From Parashewanella spongiae (lineage in GTDB: Bacteria; Pseudomonadota; Gammaproteobacteria; Enterobacterales; Shewanellaceae): 64,000 bases of DNA. The DNA lies in contig NZ_CP037952.1 of NCBI RefSeq assembly GCF_004358345.1, forward strand, positions 3,038,001 through 3,102,000. The letters run 5' to 3'. The notes beneath the pieces were generated by a model. The model was not told where the DNA came from. It saw nothing but the letters and a program-made list of their open reading frames with translations, and searched no databases. Position 1 is the stretch's first letter. Each line of letters starts with the position of its first letter. A program made the position numbers and the translations under genes. Positions 16,253 to 25,063 of the stretch are shown one piece after another.

Positions 16253-17608
16253 ATGAACCATTCTGGTTATCAAGCTAAGAGATTAATTCAACTAGCTTTT
16301 CCTGTTCTAGTGGCCCAAGTTACTCAGACAATGATGGGTTTTATTGATACTGTCATGGCGGGAAGAGTAAGTGCAACTGACATGGCGGCCGTTGCTGTTG
16401 GCACAAGTCTTTGGATGCCTGCAATTTTATTTGTTCAGGGATTGATATTGGCATTTACACCTCTAATTGCTCATCATCATGGTGCTAATAACACAAAAAC
16501 AATTCGTCCTCTTCTTTATCAAGCATCCTATATAGCACTTTTAGGTGCGAGCATCGTCATGATTGCACTTAATTACTCTTCTTGGGTATTTGAAAGAATG
16601 GAAATTGAAGCAGAGCTACAGAGGCTATCAACTGGTTACATACAAGGTGTTATGTGGGGAGCTCCTGCATTAGTTTTATATCAAGTATTGCGAAGTTGTA
16701 GTGAGGGAATTTCTTATACTTTCCCAACAATGTTAATTGGTTTCGTTGGGTTGGCAATAAACATTCCTGCAAATTATATATTCATTAATGGTTACCTTGG
16801 GATGCCCGAACTTGGTGGTGCCGGCTGCGGTGTAGCTACTGGAATAGTCAGCTGGGGCATGTTTATAGCAATGCTTTTTTATGTCCGCTTTCATTCCCGA
16901 TTAAAACCTATAGAGCTATTTGAAAAAGTTCATTTACCAGATATAAAGACGATGTGGAGCATGACTAAATTAGGAATGCCTATAGCAATGGCTTTACTAT
17001 TTGAAGTGAGTTTGTTTGCTGTAATTGCATTGCTATTAGCGCCTTTAGGTTCCACAGTTGTTGCAAGTCATCAAATTGCTTTAAATTTCTCTTCCATTGT
17101 ATTTATGCTCCCTCTCTCAATAGGTATGGCAGTATCAATTCGAGTAGGTTATTACTTAGGTCGTGAACAGCCAGATGTTTCCAAGACTGTGACAAAAGTA
17201 GGTTTGATATTGGCTTTTGTGCTAGCAGCAATAACGGCAACAATTACTATTTTACTTAGAGGGCCTATTGCTGAGCTATATAATGATAATTTAGAAGTAA
17301 TTGCTCTTGCTGGTAGCTTAATGTTCTTAGCGGCTTTGTATCAACTGTCAGATTCAATACAAGTTGTAGCTGCTGGTGCATTGAGAGGATATAAAGATAC
17401 TAAAAGTGCCTTTTATATTACACTGTTTTCATACTGGGTAATTGGAATGACTTTAGGTTACATTTTGGCAAGAACTGATTATATTTTTCCTGCAATGGGA
17501 GCTTATGGTTTTTGGATAGGTCTCATAGCTGGCTTGTCTTCTGCTGCTGTATTATTTGCTATTAGATTGGTAGTTATTCAAAAGCGAGTAGCTAAAGAAG
17601 TAAATTAG
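16253..17608 (+). CDS. MATE-family multidrug/sodium antiporter (NorM-like)
   Basis: 451 residues with about twelve membrane segments in two related halves. Early motif LAFPVLVAQVTQTMMGFIDTVMAG is the classic MATE N-terminus; the second half starts GMPIAMALLFEVSLFAVIAL and contains VASHQIALNFSSIVFMLPLS, with PLSIGMAVSIRVGYYLG after it. Expected to export cationic drugs or metabolites across the inner membrane using a Na+ or H+ gradient. Length is normal. It stands alone, framed by two identical inverted tRNA-Val genes. The 290 bases upstream of the start (15963-16252) contain no other gene. Confidence 0.9.
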   Translation: MNHSGYQAKRLIQLAFPVLVAQVTQTMMGFIDTVMAGRVSATDMAAVAVGTSLWMPAILFVQGLILAFTPLIAHHHGANNTKTIRPLLYQASYIALLGASIVMIALNYSSWVFERMEIEAELQRLSTGYIQGVMWGAPALVLYQVLRSCSEGISYTFPTMLIGFVGLAINIPANYIFINGYLGMPELGGAGCGVATGIVSWGMFIAMLFYVRFHSRLKPIELFEKVHLPDIKTMWSMTKLGMPIAMALLFEVSLFAVIALLLAPLGSTVVASHQIALNFSSIVFMLPLSIGMAVSIRVGYYLGREQPDVSKTVTKVGLILAFVLAAITATITILLRGPIAELYNDNLEVIALAGSLMFLAALYQLSDSIQVVAAGALRGYKDTKSAFYITLFSYWVIGMTLGYILARTDYIFPAMGAYGFWIGLIAGLSSAAVLFAIRLVVIQKRVAKEVN

Positions 17609-17766
17609 TTTATCGCTGACTTATTTAGATTTGTCGAGATAGATTAATTGAAGTGTTTTATATTACAGGCGACAAAAACAGCACTTGAAATGAGATTCTT
17701 GATTTTTACTTGCATACTAAATTGAGAATCTCTATTATTTAGCTCGTTCAAATACATCTTCACAAT

Positions 17767-17843
17767 ACAACCGTAGCTCAGTTGGTTAGAGCACTACCTT
17801 GACATGGTAGGGGTCGGTGGTTCGAATCCACTCGGTTGTACCA
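17767..17843 (+). tRNA. tRNA-Val (GAC)
   Basis: 77 bases with encoded CCA and anticodon GAC in loop TTGACAT; sequence identical to the minus-strand copy at 15886-15962. The identity extends several bases outside the gene (TTCACAAT before it, AA after it). Bases 17844-18032 between it and IS66 hold no recognised feature. Confidence 0.97.
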
Positions 17844-18110
17844 AGTTCTCTTATCAATAGATTTCATTCATTTTCAATTTCATTACAGTCTAGTCTCAAG
17901 AATTCAAGCTAACACACTGTAAAATATTGCATTTTATTAAAAACCACTTGTGAATTTAATTTATTTGAAAATGTTAAAAATAATAATAATTTTAAAAAAT
18001 TACAACAATTTCACTACAATCACTGAATCCTTGTGAGTTTACGGCAGCATAGTGCAACTTTAACCCAATAATTTGATGTAATGATGGCAGATTAATTATC
18101 GGAGCCCATC

Positions 18111-18482
18111 ATGCCAAATATAGAGCCATTAACTCGCGTCGCCACAGTCTTCGCCCATTGGCGCATAAATAAGCCGAGTCGCGGAACTAAAATACCAAAC
18201 ACTCTCCGCGAGCAAGCCATTTCATTGCTAGAGCATTACTCATCATCACAAATTTGCACCGCTTTACGTATCAGTGGCTCTCAATTTAAACAATGGTGCC
18301 AGGTATCAAACTCGGCAGAGTCCATTACAGACTTCATTGAATTACCCAACTTACCTGAGGTCATCAAGCCCAATTCCCCAGTAAAACTTGAGTTGAATCT
18401 ATCTAATGGCGACAATATTCATATACAAGGTGTGGTGGATGTTCACTTTATTTGCGCCCTTATCGGGGCAATGAAATCATGA
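18111..18482 (+). CDS. IS66 accessory protein TnpA (Orf1)
   Basis: 123 residues with a helix-turn-helix-like segment (REQAISLLEHYSSSQICTAL then SGSQFKQWC), typical of the small first ORF of IS66 elements that aids transposition. Its stop overlaps the start of tnpB (ATGA). The start ATG follows GGAGCCC. Identical in the part visible to the copy at 63800. Exact biochemical role of this family is not settled. Confidence 0.88.
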   Translation: MPNIEPLTRVATVFAHWRINKPSRGTKIPNTLREQAISLLEHYSSSQICTALRISGSQFKQWCQVSNSAESITDFIELPNLPEVIKPNSPVKLELNLSNGDNIHIQGVVDVHFICALIGAMKS

Positions 18483-18811
18483 TCTATTTAACTTCCAACA
18501 GTCGTATCTTCATTGCGACTCAGCCTGCTGATTTTCGCTGTGGTATCGATGGACTGGCGGCCGTGTGCCAACAGCGCTTGTCGAGTAATCCGCGTTCAGG
18601 CTCGATATTCGTCTTCATTAATCGCAACAAAACCATGATACGAGCCCTCACTTATGAGCATAATGGCTTTTGGCTGATGACCAAACGGTTATCAAAAGGA
18701 AAATTTCATGGATGGCCACGTCATCATGGCGTTATGCAACCGATGGCTGCGGCACAATTACGGCAATTACTGAGTGGTGAACCTTATTTATCTTCAAGTC
18801 GCTTGAAATAA
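18479..18811 (+). CDS. IS66 accessory protein TnpB (Orf2)
   Basis: 110 residues from ATG 18479 (overlapping the tnpA stop), reading IFIATQPADFRCGIDGLAAV and FVFINRNKTMIRALTYEHNGFWLMTKRLSKGKFHGWP: the IS66 Orf2 pattern (DFR.GIDGLA, F.nr....K.L..d..G.wl..KRL..G.F.WP). Required with TnpA and TnpC for IS66 transposition in studied elements. An in-frame upstream ATG at 18452 exists, but the overlapping start is the family norm. Confidence 0.9.
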   Translation: MIYLTSNSRIFIATQPADFRCGIDGLAAVCQQRLSSNPRSGSIFVFINRNKTMIRALTYEHNGFWLMTKRLSKGKFHGWPRHHGVMQPMAAAQLRQLLSGEPYLSSSRLK

Positions 18812-18901
18812 ATCGCACTTACCGGTTGATTATTTTATTTATCGGATCATACTGCCCGCCGAATTCATTTTTCCTATTCGCCTAAGCTGGACTGTCCTTT
18901 A

Positions 18902-20509
18902 ATGAGTAAACCGTTTACTGATATCGACCACAACGCGCTGGAAGCACTGATAGTTCGTGTTACTGAAGCCAGAGAGCATGAGTTAGCACTGTCTCCAGAA
19001 GATTGTCAGTTGTTACTTGATGCCTTAGTGACGTTATCGACGATGCAGCAACGATTAACCAATCACGATGTCACCGTGCACAAATTGCGTAAGTTACTTG
19101 GCATTGAAAAGTCTTCAGAAGCCTTGTCTCGTGTCAGTAAAAGTAATAAAGGAAGCGGTAAACACACTGCGGGTAAAAATCGTAAACCCAAAGAGAGCGG
19201 TGAAGATTTCACTCCCGCTAAGCCAGTTGTGATAGTGCATCAGAGTACAGGTGTGAAAAAAGGTGATAACTGCCTAGAGTGCCACATGGGTAAAATGTAC
19301 AAAACCGACCCAGGCAGTTTACTGCGTATCACAGGGCAAAGTCCGTTTAAGCCAGAGCAGCATGTCATGGAGCGCTTTCGCTGTAATGCTTGTGGCGCTT
19401 ACGCTACCGCCGCTTTGCCAGTTGAAGTGTTAGCCGACGGGAGCGAGCAACAAAAATACGGCTACTCAGCTCGGTCATTAATGGCCATACACAAGTATTT
19501 TGCCGGGTTGCCGTTTTATCGCCAAGGGAGCATTCAAAAGCTGCTTGGTGTCAAAATCACTGCGTCTACTGTGTTTGACCAAGTTGAATATGTGGCCAAT
19601 GATATTTACCCTGTTTATCAAATGTTGGTTAACCTCGCGGCCGATGCGAAGCATTATTATCTTGATGACACGACTCACCGAATTTTGGATGCTACGCCAA
19701 TAGAAAAACCGGTGCGTAACAGTGACAAGACACAAATGCGCAGCGGCGTGTACACATCAGGTGTTATTGCGACCACTCAAGCCAATGATAGTATCGTGTT
19801 GTTTGAAACTAATATTGGTCATGCTGGCGAATTCATCGATAGCCTGTTGCACAAACGCGGTACTCATCAATCTAGGCCGATAATGATGAGTGACGCTCTG
19901 GTCAGTAATCGCCCTACGGTAAGAGAATGTCTGCTGTCATTGTGTAACAGTCATGCCAGACGACAATTTGTTGATGTCATTAACCATTTCCCCGATGAAG
20001 TCGAGCACGTACTGACACGTTATGGTGAAATTTGGGCTTACGAGCAGCACACTAAAGAGCAAAAGTTTACGGCAACAGAAAGGCTGAGTTACCATCAGCA
20101 ACATTCGTTGCCTGTAATGAAAACCATCAAGCAGTGGTGTACAACACACCTTAACGATGAAACAGTTGAAGAGAATAGTGGTTTAGGTAAGGCGATGCGA
20201 TATTTTGTCAAACACTATGTTGGCTTGAGCTATTTTTGCCACTACGAAGGTGTATACATCGATAATAACCGTATCGAAGCCATGTTAAAAATCATCGTTC
20301 GTGACCGAAAAAATGCGATGTTCCATAAGACGTTACTTGGCGCTACGATTGGTGATGTCATCACGTCAATGATTGCAACAGCAAGTGAAGCTGGCATCAA
20401 TGTGTTTGAGTATTTCACATTTTTACAGAGAGAGAAGGATAAAGTGAAAACCAATCCTGAAGAATACCTACCGTGGAATTATCGAGAAACAGTCGGCACT
20501 GAAAAATAA
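18902..20509 (+). CDS. IS66 transposase TnpC
   Basis: 535 residues, normal for the family. N-terminal coiled region (residues about 10-75), a zinc-finger-like part (DNCLECHMGKMY ... RFRCNACGAYATAALP), then the DDE domain: YLDDTTHRILD, RPIMMSDALVSNRP, CNSHARRQFVD and, at the end, YIDNNRIEAMLKIIVRDRKNAMFHKTLLGATIGDVITS, the IS66 C-terminal signature around the catalytic Glu. No frameshift or stop, so this copy is probably active; the second copy at the window end looks identical over its visible 279 bp, supporting recent transposition. Confidence 0.92.
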   Translation: MSKPFTDIDHNALEALIVRVTEAREHELALSPEDCQLLLDALVTLSTMQQRLTNHDVTVHKLRKLLGIEKSSEALSRVSKSNKGSGKHTAGKNRKPKESGEDFTPAKPVVIVHQSTGVKKGDNCLECHMGKMYKTDPGSLLRITGQSPFKPEQHVMERFRCNACGAYATAALPVEVLADGSEQQKYGYSARSLMAIHKYFAGLPFYRQGSIQKLLGVKITASTVFDQVEYVANDIYPVYQMLVNLAADAKHYYLDDTTHRILDATPIEKPVRNSDKTQMRSGVYTSGVIATTQANDSIVLFETNIGHAGEFIDSLLHKRGTHQSRPIMMSDALVSNRPTVRECLLSLCNSHARRQFVDVINHFPDEVEHVLTRYGEIWAYEQHTKEQKFTATERLSYHQQHSLPVMKTIKQWCTTHLNDETVEENSGLGKAMRYFVKHYVGLSYFCHYEGVYIDNNRIEAMLKIIVRDRKNAMFHKTLLGATIGDVITSMIATASEAGINVFEYFTFLQREKDKVKTNPEEYLPWNYRETVGTEK

Positions 20510-20601
20510 TATAGCTGTAAAAAATGGACTTGGGCTAATCGCCTAGGTCTAGCTGTACCTGAAATAATTTAGTTTTGCACGCTATGCTGCCGTAAGCTCA
20601 C

Positions 20602-20862
20602 GTTTTCAACGCAGAATAGCTTTTCTTTTGCTAAGGCTATTTCATGATGTAGGGCTTTCCAGTCTCGAGAATCAATCGTTTTGACTCTCTTTTTTTCACC
20701 ATTTGAAAAGCCAAGCTTCCAAGTTTTACTGCTAAGTTCAAAAGCAATGTACAAATTAACAAATTTTGCGTTATCTTTTACTTGAAGGATGGTGCTCATA
20801 ATATTCCCCTTGTGTTGTGGTAACTAAAGGGTAGTTGAGTTACTGTCCTTCATAGTTTCTAG
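20602..20862 (-). pseudogene. IS110 transposase N-terminal fragment with IS left end
   Basis: Minus-strand frame from ATG 20799 reads MSTILQVKDNAKFVNLYIAF then SSKTWKLGFSNGEKKRVKTI and ALAKEKLFCVEN, the RuvC-like N-terminus of the same IS110 transposase found at 29676. The gene is cut at 20601 by the IS66 end. Upstream (20801-20862) is the IS left end. Useful as a reference: it has seven A residues in the GEKK codons where the 29.7-kb copy has six. Confidence 0.88.
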
Positions 20863-20886
20863 TGCCTTTGCTTTTTTTCTACAAAA

Positions 20887-20952
20887 GTCACTGGATACCA
20901 GTCTTCGCTGGTATGACAAAGATTTGTACTTTCTAAATCGCTAGATCCTTTA
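20887..20952 (+). repeat. R6 short palindromic repeat
   Basis: Contains CTGGATACCAGTCTTCGCTGG followed by TATGACAAA and, further on, CGCTAGATCCTTTAG. The core GATACCAG...CTGGTATGACAAA recurs at 23039, 25012 and 49842 (inverted there). Probably a REP-like extragenic element. Confidence 0.7.
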
Positions 20953-21021
20953 GGTGAGCTATTTTTGGATAAGAATTTACCCGTTAAATTTAACGAATAT
21001 TAATTCCAATAAAGTTTAGTT

Positions 21022-21037
21022 TGAAATATAAATTCCA
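21022..21037. promoter_or_regulatory. Candidate RpiR/IolR operator upstream of iolC
   Basis: TGAAATATAAATTCCA, an imperfect 16-bp palindrome 89 bp before the iolC start. Close relatives lie at 36839, 40899 and 40928, each before another inositol operon. Confidence 0.6.
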
Positions 21038-21125
21038 TCGTGATATTTTTATTTCATGTATTGCATAATGAGCATCTAAAAGAACTCATTACAAAAATAA
21101 TAATAGAGTTAGGAAAGATTTAGAT

Positions 21126-23033
21126 ATGAAGCAACAAAAGTCACTTGACGTTATTTGTCTTGGTCGTGCTGCTGTTGACCTTTATGGACAACAAATCGGT
21201 AGTAGACTTGAAGATATGAGTAGTTTCGCCAAATACTTAGGCGGCTCTTCAGGAAACATTGCAGCCGGAACTGGTCGGTTAGGTTTAAAATCAGCAATGC
21301 TGACTCGTGTTGGCGATGAACATATGGGGCGCTTTGTTCGTGAAGAACTTGCCAACAACAGTGTTGACGTGAGTCATGTCGTTACTGATAAAGAGCGTCT
21401 TACTGGCTTAGTTATTCTTGGTGTAAAAGATCAAGACACCTTCCCACTCATCTTTTATCGTAAAGATTGTGCTGATATGGCAATCAGCTGTGATGATTTT
21501 GATTATGATTACATTGCTCAATCTCAATCATTGCTCATTACTGGTACTCACCTTTCACAACCACAGAGTTATGAAGCATGCCAACAAGCCATCAAATATA
21601 TTAAACGCAGTGGCGGTAAATTTGTTTTAGATATTGATTACCGCCCTGTACTGTGGGGGCTATCAAGCCTTGGGGACGGAGAAACTCGCTTTGTTTCCGA
21701 TGAAAATGTTTCAAAGCACTTGCAAACAGTATTACCTGATTGCGATCTAATCGTCGGTACTGAAGAAGAAATTCATATTGCAGGAGGCAGCGAAAATACC
21801 ATTACTGCACTTAATAATATTCGCAAATTATCTGATGCTACCATCTTGTTAAAACTTGGAGTTGAAGGCTGTACTGTATTAGATGCTGATATTCCAGCAT
21901 CTGAATCAGGCTTTGAAGTTTTTGGCGGTTTTAAAGTTGAAGTACTCAATGTATTAGGTGCTGGTGATGCATTTCTAAGTGGCTTTTTACGTGGTTGGCT
22001 ACGTAATGAATCACACAAAACATCTTGTGCTTATGCTAATGCTTGTGGTGCTTTAGTTGTATCACGCCACGGCTGTACACCTGCATCACCTTCTGAGGAG
22101 GAGTTATTCCACTTCATTAGCGAATACACCAACATCAATGATGTTGCCAATGATCCTACTTTGAATTACTTACACCGAGTAACCACTCGTACACCTAAAA
22201 ATTCAGAAGATTTATGTATTCTGGCTTTCGATCATCGTAAACAGTTCTACGATATGGCGATTGAAGTTGGTGCCGATCCAAAGCGCATAAACAAAATGAA
22301 GTCACTGTTGACACAAGCAGTTGAAAAAGTTCAGCGTGAGCAAAACCTTGCAAACAAAGTGGGTGTCTTAATTGATGACACCTATGGTCAAGATGCACTT
22401 AACCAAGCAACAGGCCAAGGCTGGTGGATTGGTCGTCCTGTTGAATTACCTTCATCTCGTCCAATAGAACTTGAAGGTGGCAGAGACATCAGTGCTCGCC
22501 TACAAACTTGGCCTATCGAGCATATCGTTAAATGTTTAGTTTTCTACCATCCTGATGACAGCACAGAACTACAAGTAGCGCAAGAACGTCAAATTACTGA
22601 GCTTTATCAGGCTTGTTGTAATTCTGGTCATGAACTCCTGTTAGAAATCATCCCTCCACATGATATGGATAAAGACGATTCTACTGTGGTAACGGTTATG
22701 GAGCGTTTCTATAATTTAGGTGTATATCCTGATTGGTGGAAATTACCTAGCCCAACGGATACAGCATGGAAATCAATTGATGATTTAATTAAATCTCGTG
22801 CGCCGCATTGTAAAGGTGTGCTGCTTCTTGGCTTAGACGCACCACTTGAAGTGTTGCAACAAACATTTGCAGCGAGTGCGAAGTTCGATATCTGCAAAGG
22901 GTTTGCTGTTGGTCGTACGATCACCTCTCAACCATGCAAACAATGGCTTGCAAATGAAATCAATGATGAGCAGATGGTTGAACAAGTCAGTCAAAACTAC
23001 ATCAGCTTAATCGAAATTTGGCAAAGTCGATAA
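21126..23033 (+). CDS. iolC: 5-dehydro-2-deoxygluconokinase fused to DUF2090 (IolC)
   Basis: Bifunctional enzyme of myo-inositol catabolism, 635 residues. Residues 1 to about 330 are a PfkB/ribokinase-type kinase (LGRAAVDLYGQQIG, YLGGSSGNIAAGTGRLGL, and LNVLGAGDAFLSGFLRGW with the catalytic Asp) that phosphorylates 5-dehydro-2-deoxygluconate. Residues about 345-635 are DUF2090, an aldolase-like barrel (LCILAFDHRKQFYDMA, GVLIDDTYG, LEIIPPHDM, KGVLLLGLDAP, CKGFAVGRTI). No separate iolJ aldolase is in this cluster, so the C-terminal domain probably cleaves the phosphorylated intermediate to malonate semialdehyde and dihydroxyacetone phosphate; that is inference from context. First gene of iolC-D-E-mmsA, preceded by a candidate RpiR operator. 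Confidence 0.93.
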   Translation: MKQQKSLDVICLGRAAVDLYGQQIGSRLEDMSSFAKYLGGSSGNIAAGTGRLGLKSAMLTRVGDEHMGRFVREELANNSVDVSHVVTDKERLTGLVILGVKDQDTFPLIFYRKDCADMAISCDDFDYDYIAQSQSLLITGTHLSQPQSYEACQQAIKYIKRSGGKFVLDIDYRPVLWGLSSLGDGETRFVSDENVSKHLQTVLPDCDLIVGTEEEIHIAGGSENTITALNNIRKLSDATILLKLGVEGCTVLDADIPASESGFEVFGGFKVEVLNVLGAGDAFLSGFLRGWLRNESHKTSCAYANACGALVVSRHGCTPASPSEEELFHFISEYTNINDVANDPTLNYLHRVTTRTPKNSEDLCILAFDHRKQFYDMAIEVGADPKRINKMKSLLTQAVEKVQREQNLANKVGVLIDDTYGQDALNQATGQGWWIGRPVELPSSRPIELEGGRDISARLQTWPIEHIVKCLVFYHPDDSTELQVAQERQITELYQACCNSGHELLLEIIPPHDMDKDDSTVVTVMERFYNLGVYPDWWKLPSPTDTAWKSIDDLIKSRAPHCKGVLLLGLDAPLEVLQQTFAASAKFDICKGFAVGRTITSQPCKQWLANEINDEQMVEQVSQNYISLIEIWQSR

Positions 23034-23038
23034 CACTA

Positions 23039-23112
23039 TTATCTGTCACTCCAGCCAAGGCTGGAGTCTAGCGTTTTTATAAGACACTGGATACCAGCCT
23101 CCGCTGGTATGA
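23039..23112 (+). repeat. R6 short palindromic repeat between iolC and iolD
   Basis: Two hairpins, CTCCAGCCAAGGCTGGAG and ATACCAGCCTCCGCTGGTAT, followed by GACAAA. It occupies nearly the whole iolC-iolD gap and may affect mRNA stability within the operon. Confidence 0.8.
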
Positions 23113-23147
23113 CAAACCTAAAATACTTTAGAAAGTTAGGTAGATTT

Positions 23148-25001
23148 ATGGAAACCCTACGTCTTACTACCGCACAGGCGATTGTTAAATATTTAGCTGC
23201 GCAAAAAGTTGAGATTAACGGCAAGCTTGAATCGATGTTTGCCGGTTGTTTCGCTATTTTTGGTCACGGTAATGTTGCAGGTCTTGGTGAAGCTTTGTAT
23301 CACGCTCAAGATGTATTACCTACATACCGAGGTCACAATGAACAAGGCATGGCTCATGCGGCTATCGCATTTGCCAAGCAACATAACCGCCGTAGAATGA
23401 TGGCTTGCACATCCTCTATCGGCCCAGGTGCAGCAAACATGGTTACTGCTGCGGCATTAGCTCATGTAAACCGTCTACCTGTGCTATTTATGCCGGGTGA
23501 TACGTTTGCAAATCGCACGCCTGATCCAGTTTTACAACAAGTTGAGGCGTTCCACGACCCAAGTATCAGCACCAATGATTGCTTTAAACCTGTTAGTCGT
23601 TATTTCGACAGGATCAGCCGTCCTGAACAAATTATCACTAGCTTGCCAATGGCAATGCATTTCTTAACTGATGCAGCTGATTGTGGCCCAGTGACGCTAT
23701 CATTGTGTCAAGACGTTCAAGCTGAAGCTTATGATTTCCCAGCAAGCATGTTTGAACAGCGTGTTCATCAGCCTCGTCGCCAAATGCCTGATTCTTTAGA
23801 GTTAGCTTCAGCGGCACAAGCGCTTTTAGCTTCCTCAAAACCAATGATAATTGTGGGTGGTGGCGTTCATTATTCAAATGCGACTGCTGAGTTAAAAGCT
23901 TTTGCTGAAAAGCACAATATTCCTGTTGCGGAAACTCAGGCAGGTAAAAGCGCACTAAATTGGGAACATCCAAATTATGTAGGCGCTATTGGTGTTACAG
24001 GCAGTCAAATTGCTAATGAAATAGCAGAGCAAGCAGATGTGATCTTTGCCGTTGGTACTCGTTTGCAAGACTTTACAACGGCCTCGCGTACCCTTTTTAA
24101 AGATAAAACCTTTATTCAACTCAATGCTTCTAAGCCTGATGCCATTAAACATAACGCTTTACCATTAGTTGCCGATGCGAAAGCCACACTGCCGATACTC
24201 GATATAGTTTTAAAAGATTGGAAAGCTGATACTACTTGGTTAGCCAAAGCGCAAGATGGTATCGCCTCTTGGAACAAGCATTATGATGAAATGACTTCAA
24301 TTGCTAATGCTCCTGCAACAGAAACGGGTTTACCAAGTGATGCTCAAGTTTTAGGTGCGGTTAAACGTACTGGCGATGCTTTAGATGTTGTTATTTGTGC
24401 TGCGGGTGGACTGCCGGGCGAACTTCATAAACTTTGGCGCTGTGATTCTGAAAAGAGTTATCACGTTGAGTACGGTTACTCATGCATGGGTTATGAAATC
24501 GCTGCGGGTTTGGGCGTCAAAATGGCACAACCTGAGCGTGAAGCTATTGTCGTCGTTGGTGATGGCTCATACATGATGATGAACTCAGAACTTGCGACAT
24601 CAGTAATGATGGGGCAAAAAATCATTGTCGTTGTACTCGATAATCGCGGCTTTGGTTGCATCAATCGCCTACAAAAAGCAACTGGTGGTGCACCGTTTAA
24701 TAATCTACTGGAAGATTGTCAAACAGTTGATTCTGGCGCACCTAAACTGGATTTTGCTGCACACGCGAAAGCCATGGGCGCAGAGTCTGAGCAAGTGTCT
24801 AATTTAAACGAATTAGAATCAGCATTAAAGCGTGCCCGTAAGTCAGAAAGATCTTATGTGGTTGCCATTGATACCGATCCTTACCAAACCTCAGCTGGCG
24901 GTTATTGGTGGGACGTCGCTGTACCTCAAGTTTCACAGCGCAAGGAAGTTAATGCGTCACATGAAGCTTATATTCAAGGCAAACAGAACCAACCTTATTA
25001 A
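23148..25001 (+). CDS. iolD: 3D-trihydroxycyclohexane-1,2-dione hydrolase (IolD)
   Basis: Thiamine-diphosphate enzyme that opens the ring of 3D-3,5/4-trihydroxycyclohexane-1,2-dione to 5-deoxyglucuronate. I take ATG 23148 (METLRLTTAQAIVKYLAAQK), 617 residues; an in-frame ATG at 23109 lies inside the R6 repeat and is less likely. Features: RGHNEQGMAHAAIAFAKQ with the cofactor-activating Glu, TSSIGPGAANMVTAAALA, central GGGVHYSNATAEL domain, and the ThDP-binding VVGDGSYMMMNSELATSVMM...VLDNRGFGCINRLQ. Length and motifs match IolD. Follows iolC in the same operon. Confidence 0.95.
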   Translation: METLRLTTAQAIVKYLAAQKVEINGKLESMFAGCFAIFGHGNVAGLGEALYHAQDVLPTYRGHNEQGMAHAAIAFAKQHNRRRMMACTSSIGPGAANMVTAAALAHVNRLPVLFMPGDTFANRTPDPVLQQVEAFHDPSISTNDCFKPVSRYFDRISRPEQIITSLPMAMHFLTDAADCGPVTLSLCQDVQAEAYDFPASMFEQRVHQPRRQMPDSLELASAAQALLASSKPMIIVGGGVHYSNATAELKAFAEKHNIPVAETQAGKSALNWEHPNYVGAIGVTGSQIANEIAEQADVIFAVGTRLQDFTTASRTLFKDKTFIQLNASKPDAIKHNALPLVADAKATLPILDIVLKDWKADTTWLAKAQDGIASWNKHYDEMTSIANAPATETGLPSDAQVLGAVKRTGDALDVVICAAGGLPGELHKLWRCDSEKSYHVEYGYSCMGYEIAAGLGVKMAQPEREAIVVVGDGSYMMMNSELATSVMMGQKIIVVVLDNRGFGCINRLQKATGGAPFNNLLEDCQTVDSGAPKLDFAAHAKAMGAESEQVSNLNELESALKRARKSERSYVVAIDTDPYQTSAGGYWWDVAVPQVSQRKEVNASHEAYIQGKQNQPY

Positions 25002-25011
25002 CTTTTAAAGT

Positions 25012-25041
25012 CACTGAATGTCTGCCTTCGCAGGCATGACA
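25012..25041 (+). repeat. R6-type repeat between iolD and iolE
   Basis: GAATGTCTGCCTTCGCAGGC then ATGACAAA: a hairpin variant of R6 in the operon gap. Confidence 0.6.
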
Positions 25042-25063
25042 AAAATATAAAGATAACAGTAAT

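Larger units (their letters stand above)
18033..20601 (+). mobile_element. IS66-family insertion sequence (complete)
   Basis: Inverted ends GTGAGTTTACGGCAGCATAG (18033) and GTGAGCTTACGGCAGCATAG (inverse, ending 20601) enclose the tnpA-tnpB-tnpC set. The right flank is an IS110 fragment; the left flank is unrelated, and no 8-bp duplication matches, so one side was deleted or rearranged after insertion. A second copy starts at 63722. Confidence 0.93.

Noticed and set aside
18033-20601. tRNA-associated genomic island next to tRNA-Val
   Set aside because: No integrase or tRNA-end direct repeat was found; the neighbouring element is an ordinary IS66.
23109-23147. Earlier iolD start
   Set aside because: The extra 13 codons lie in the R6 repeat and do not resemble IolD; ATG 23148 matches the family start.
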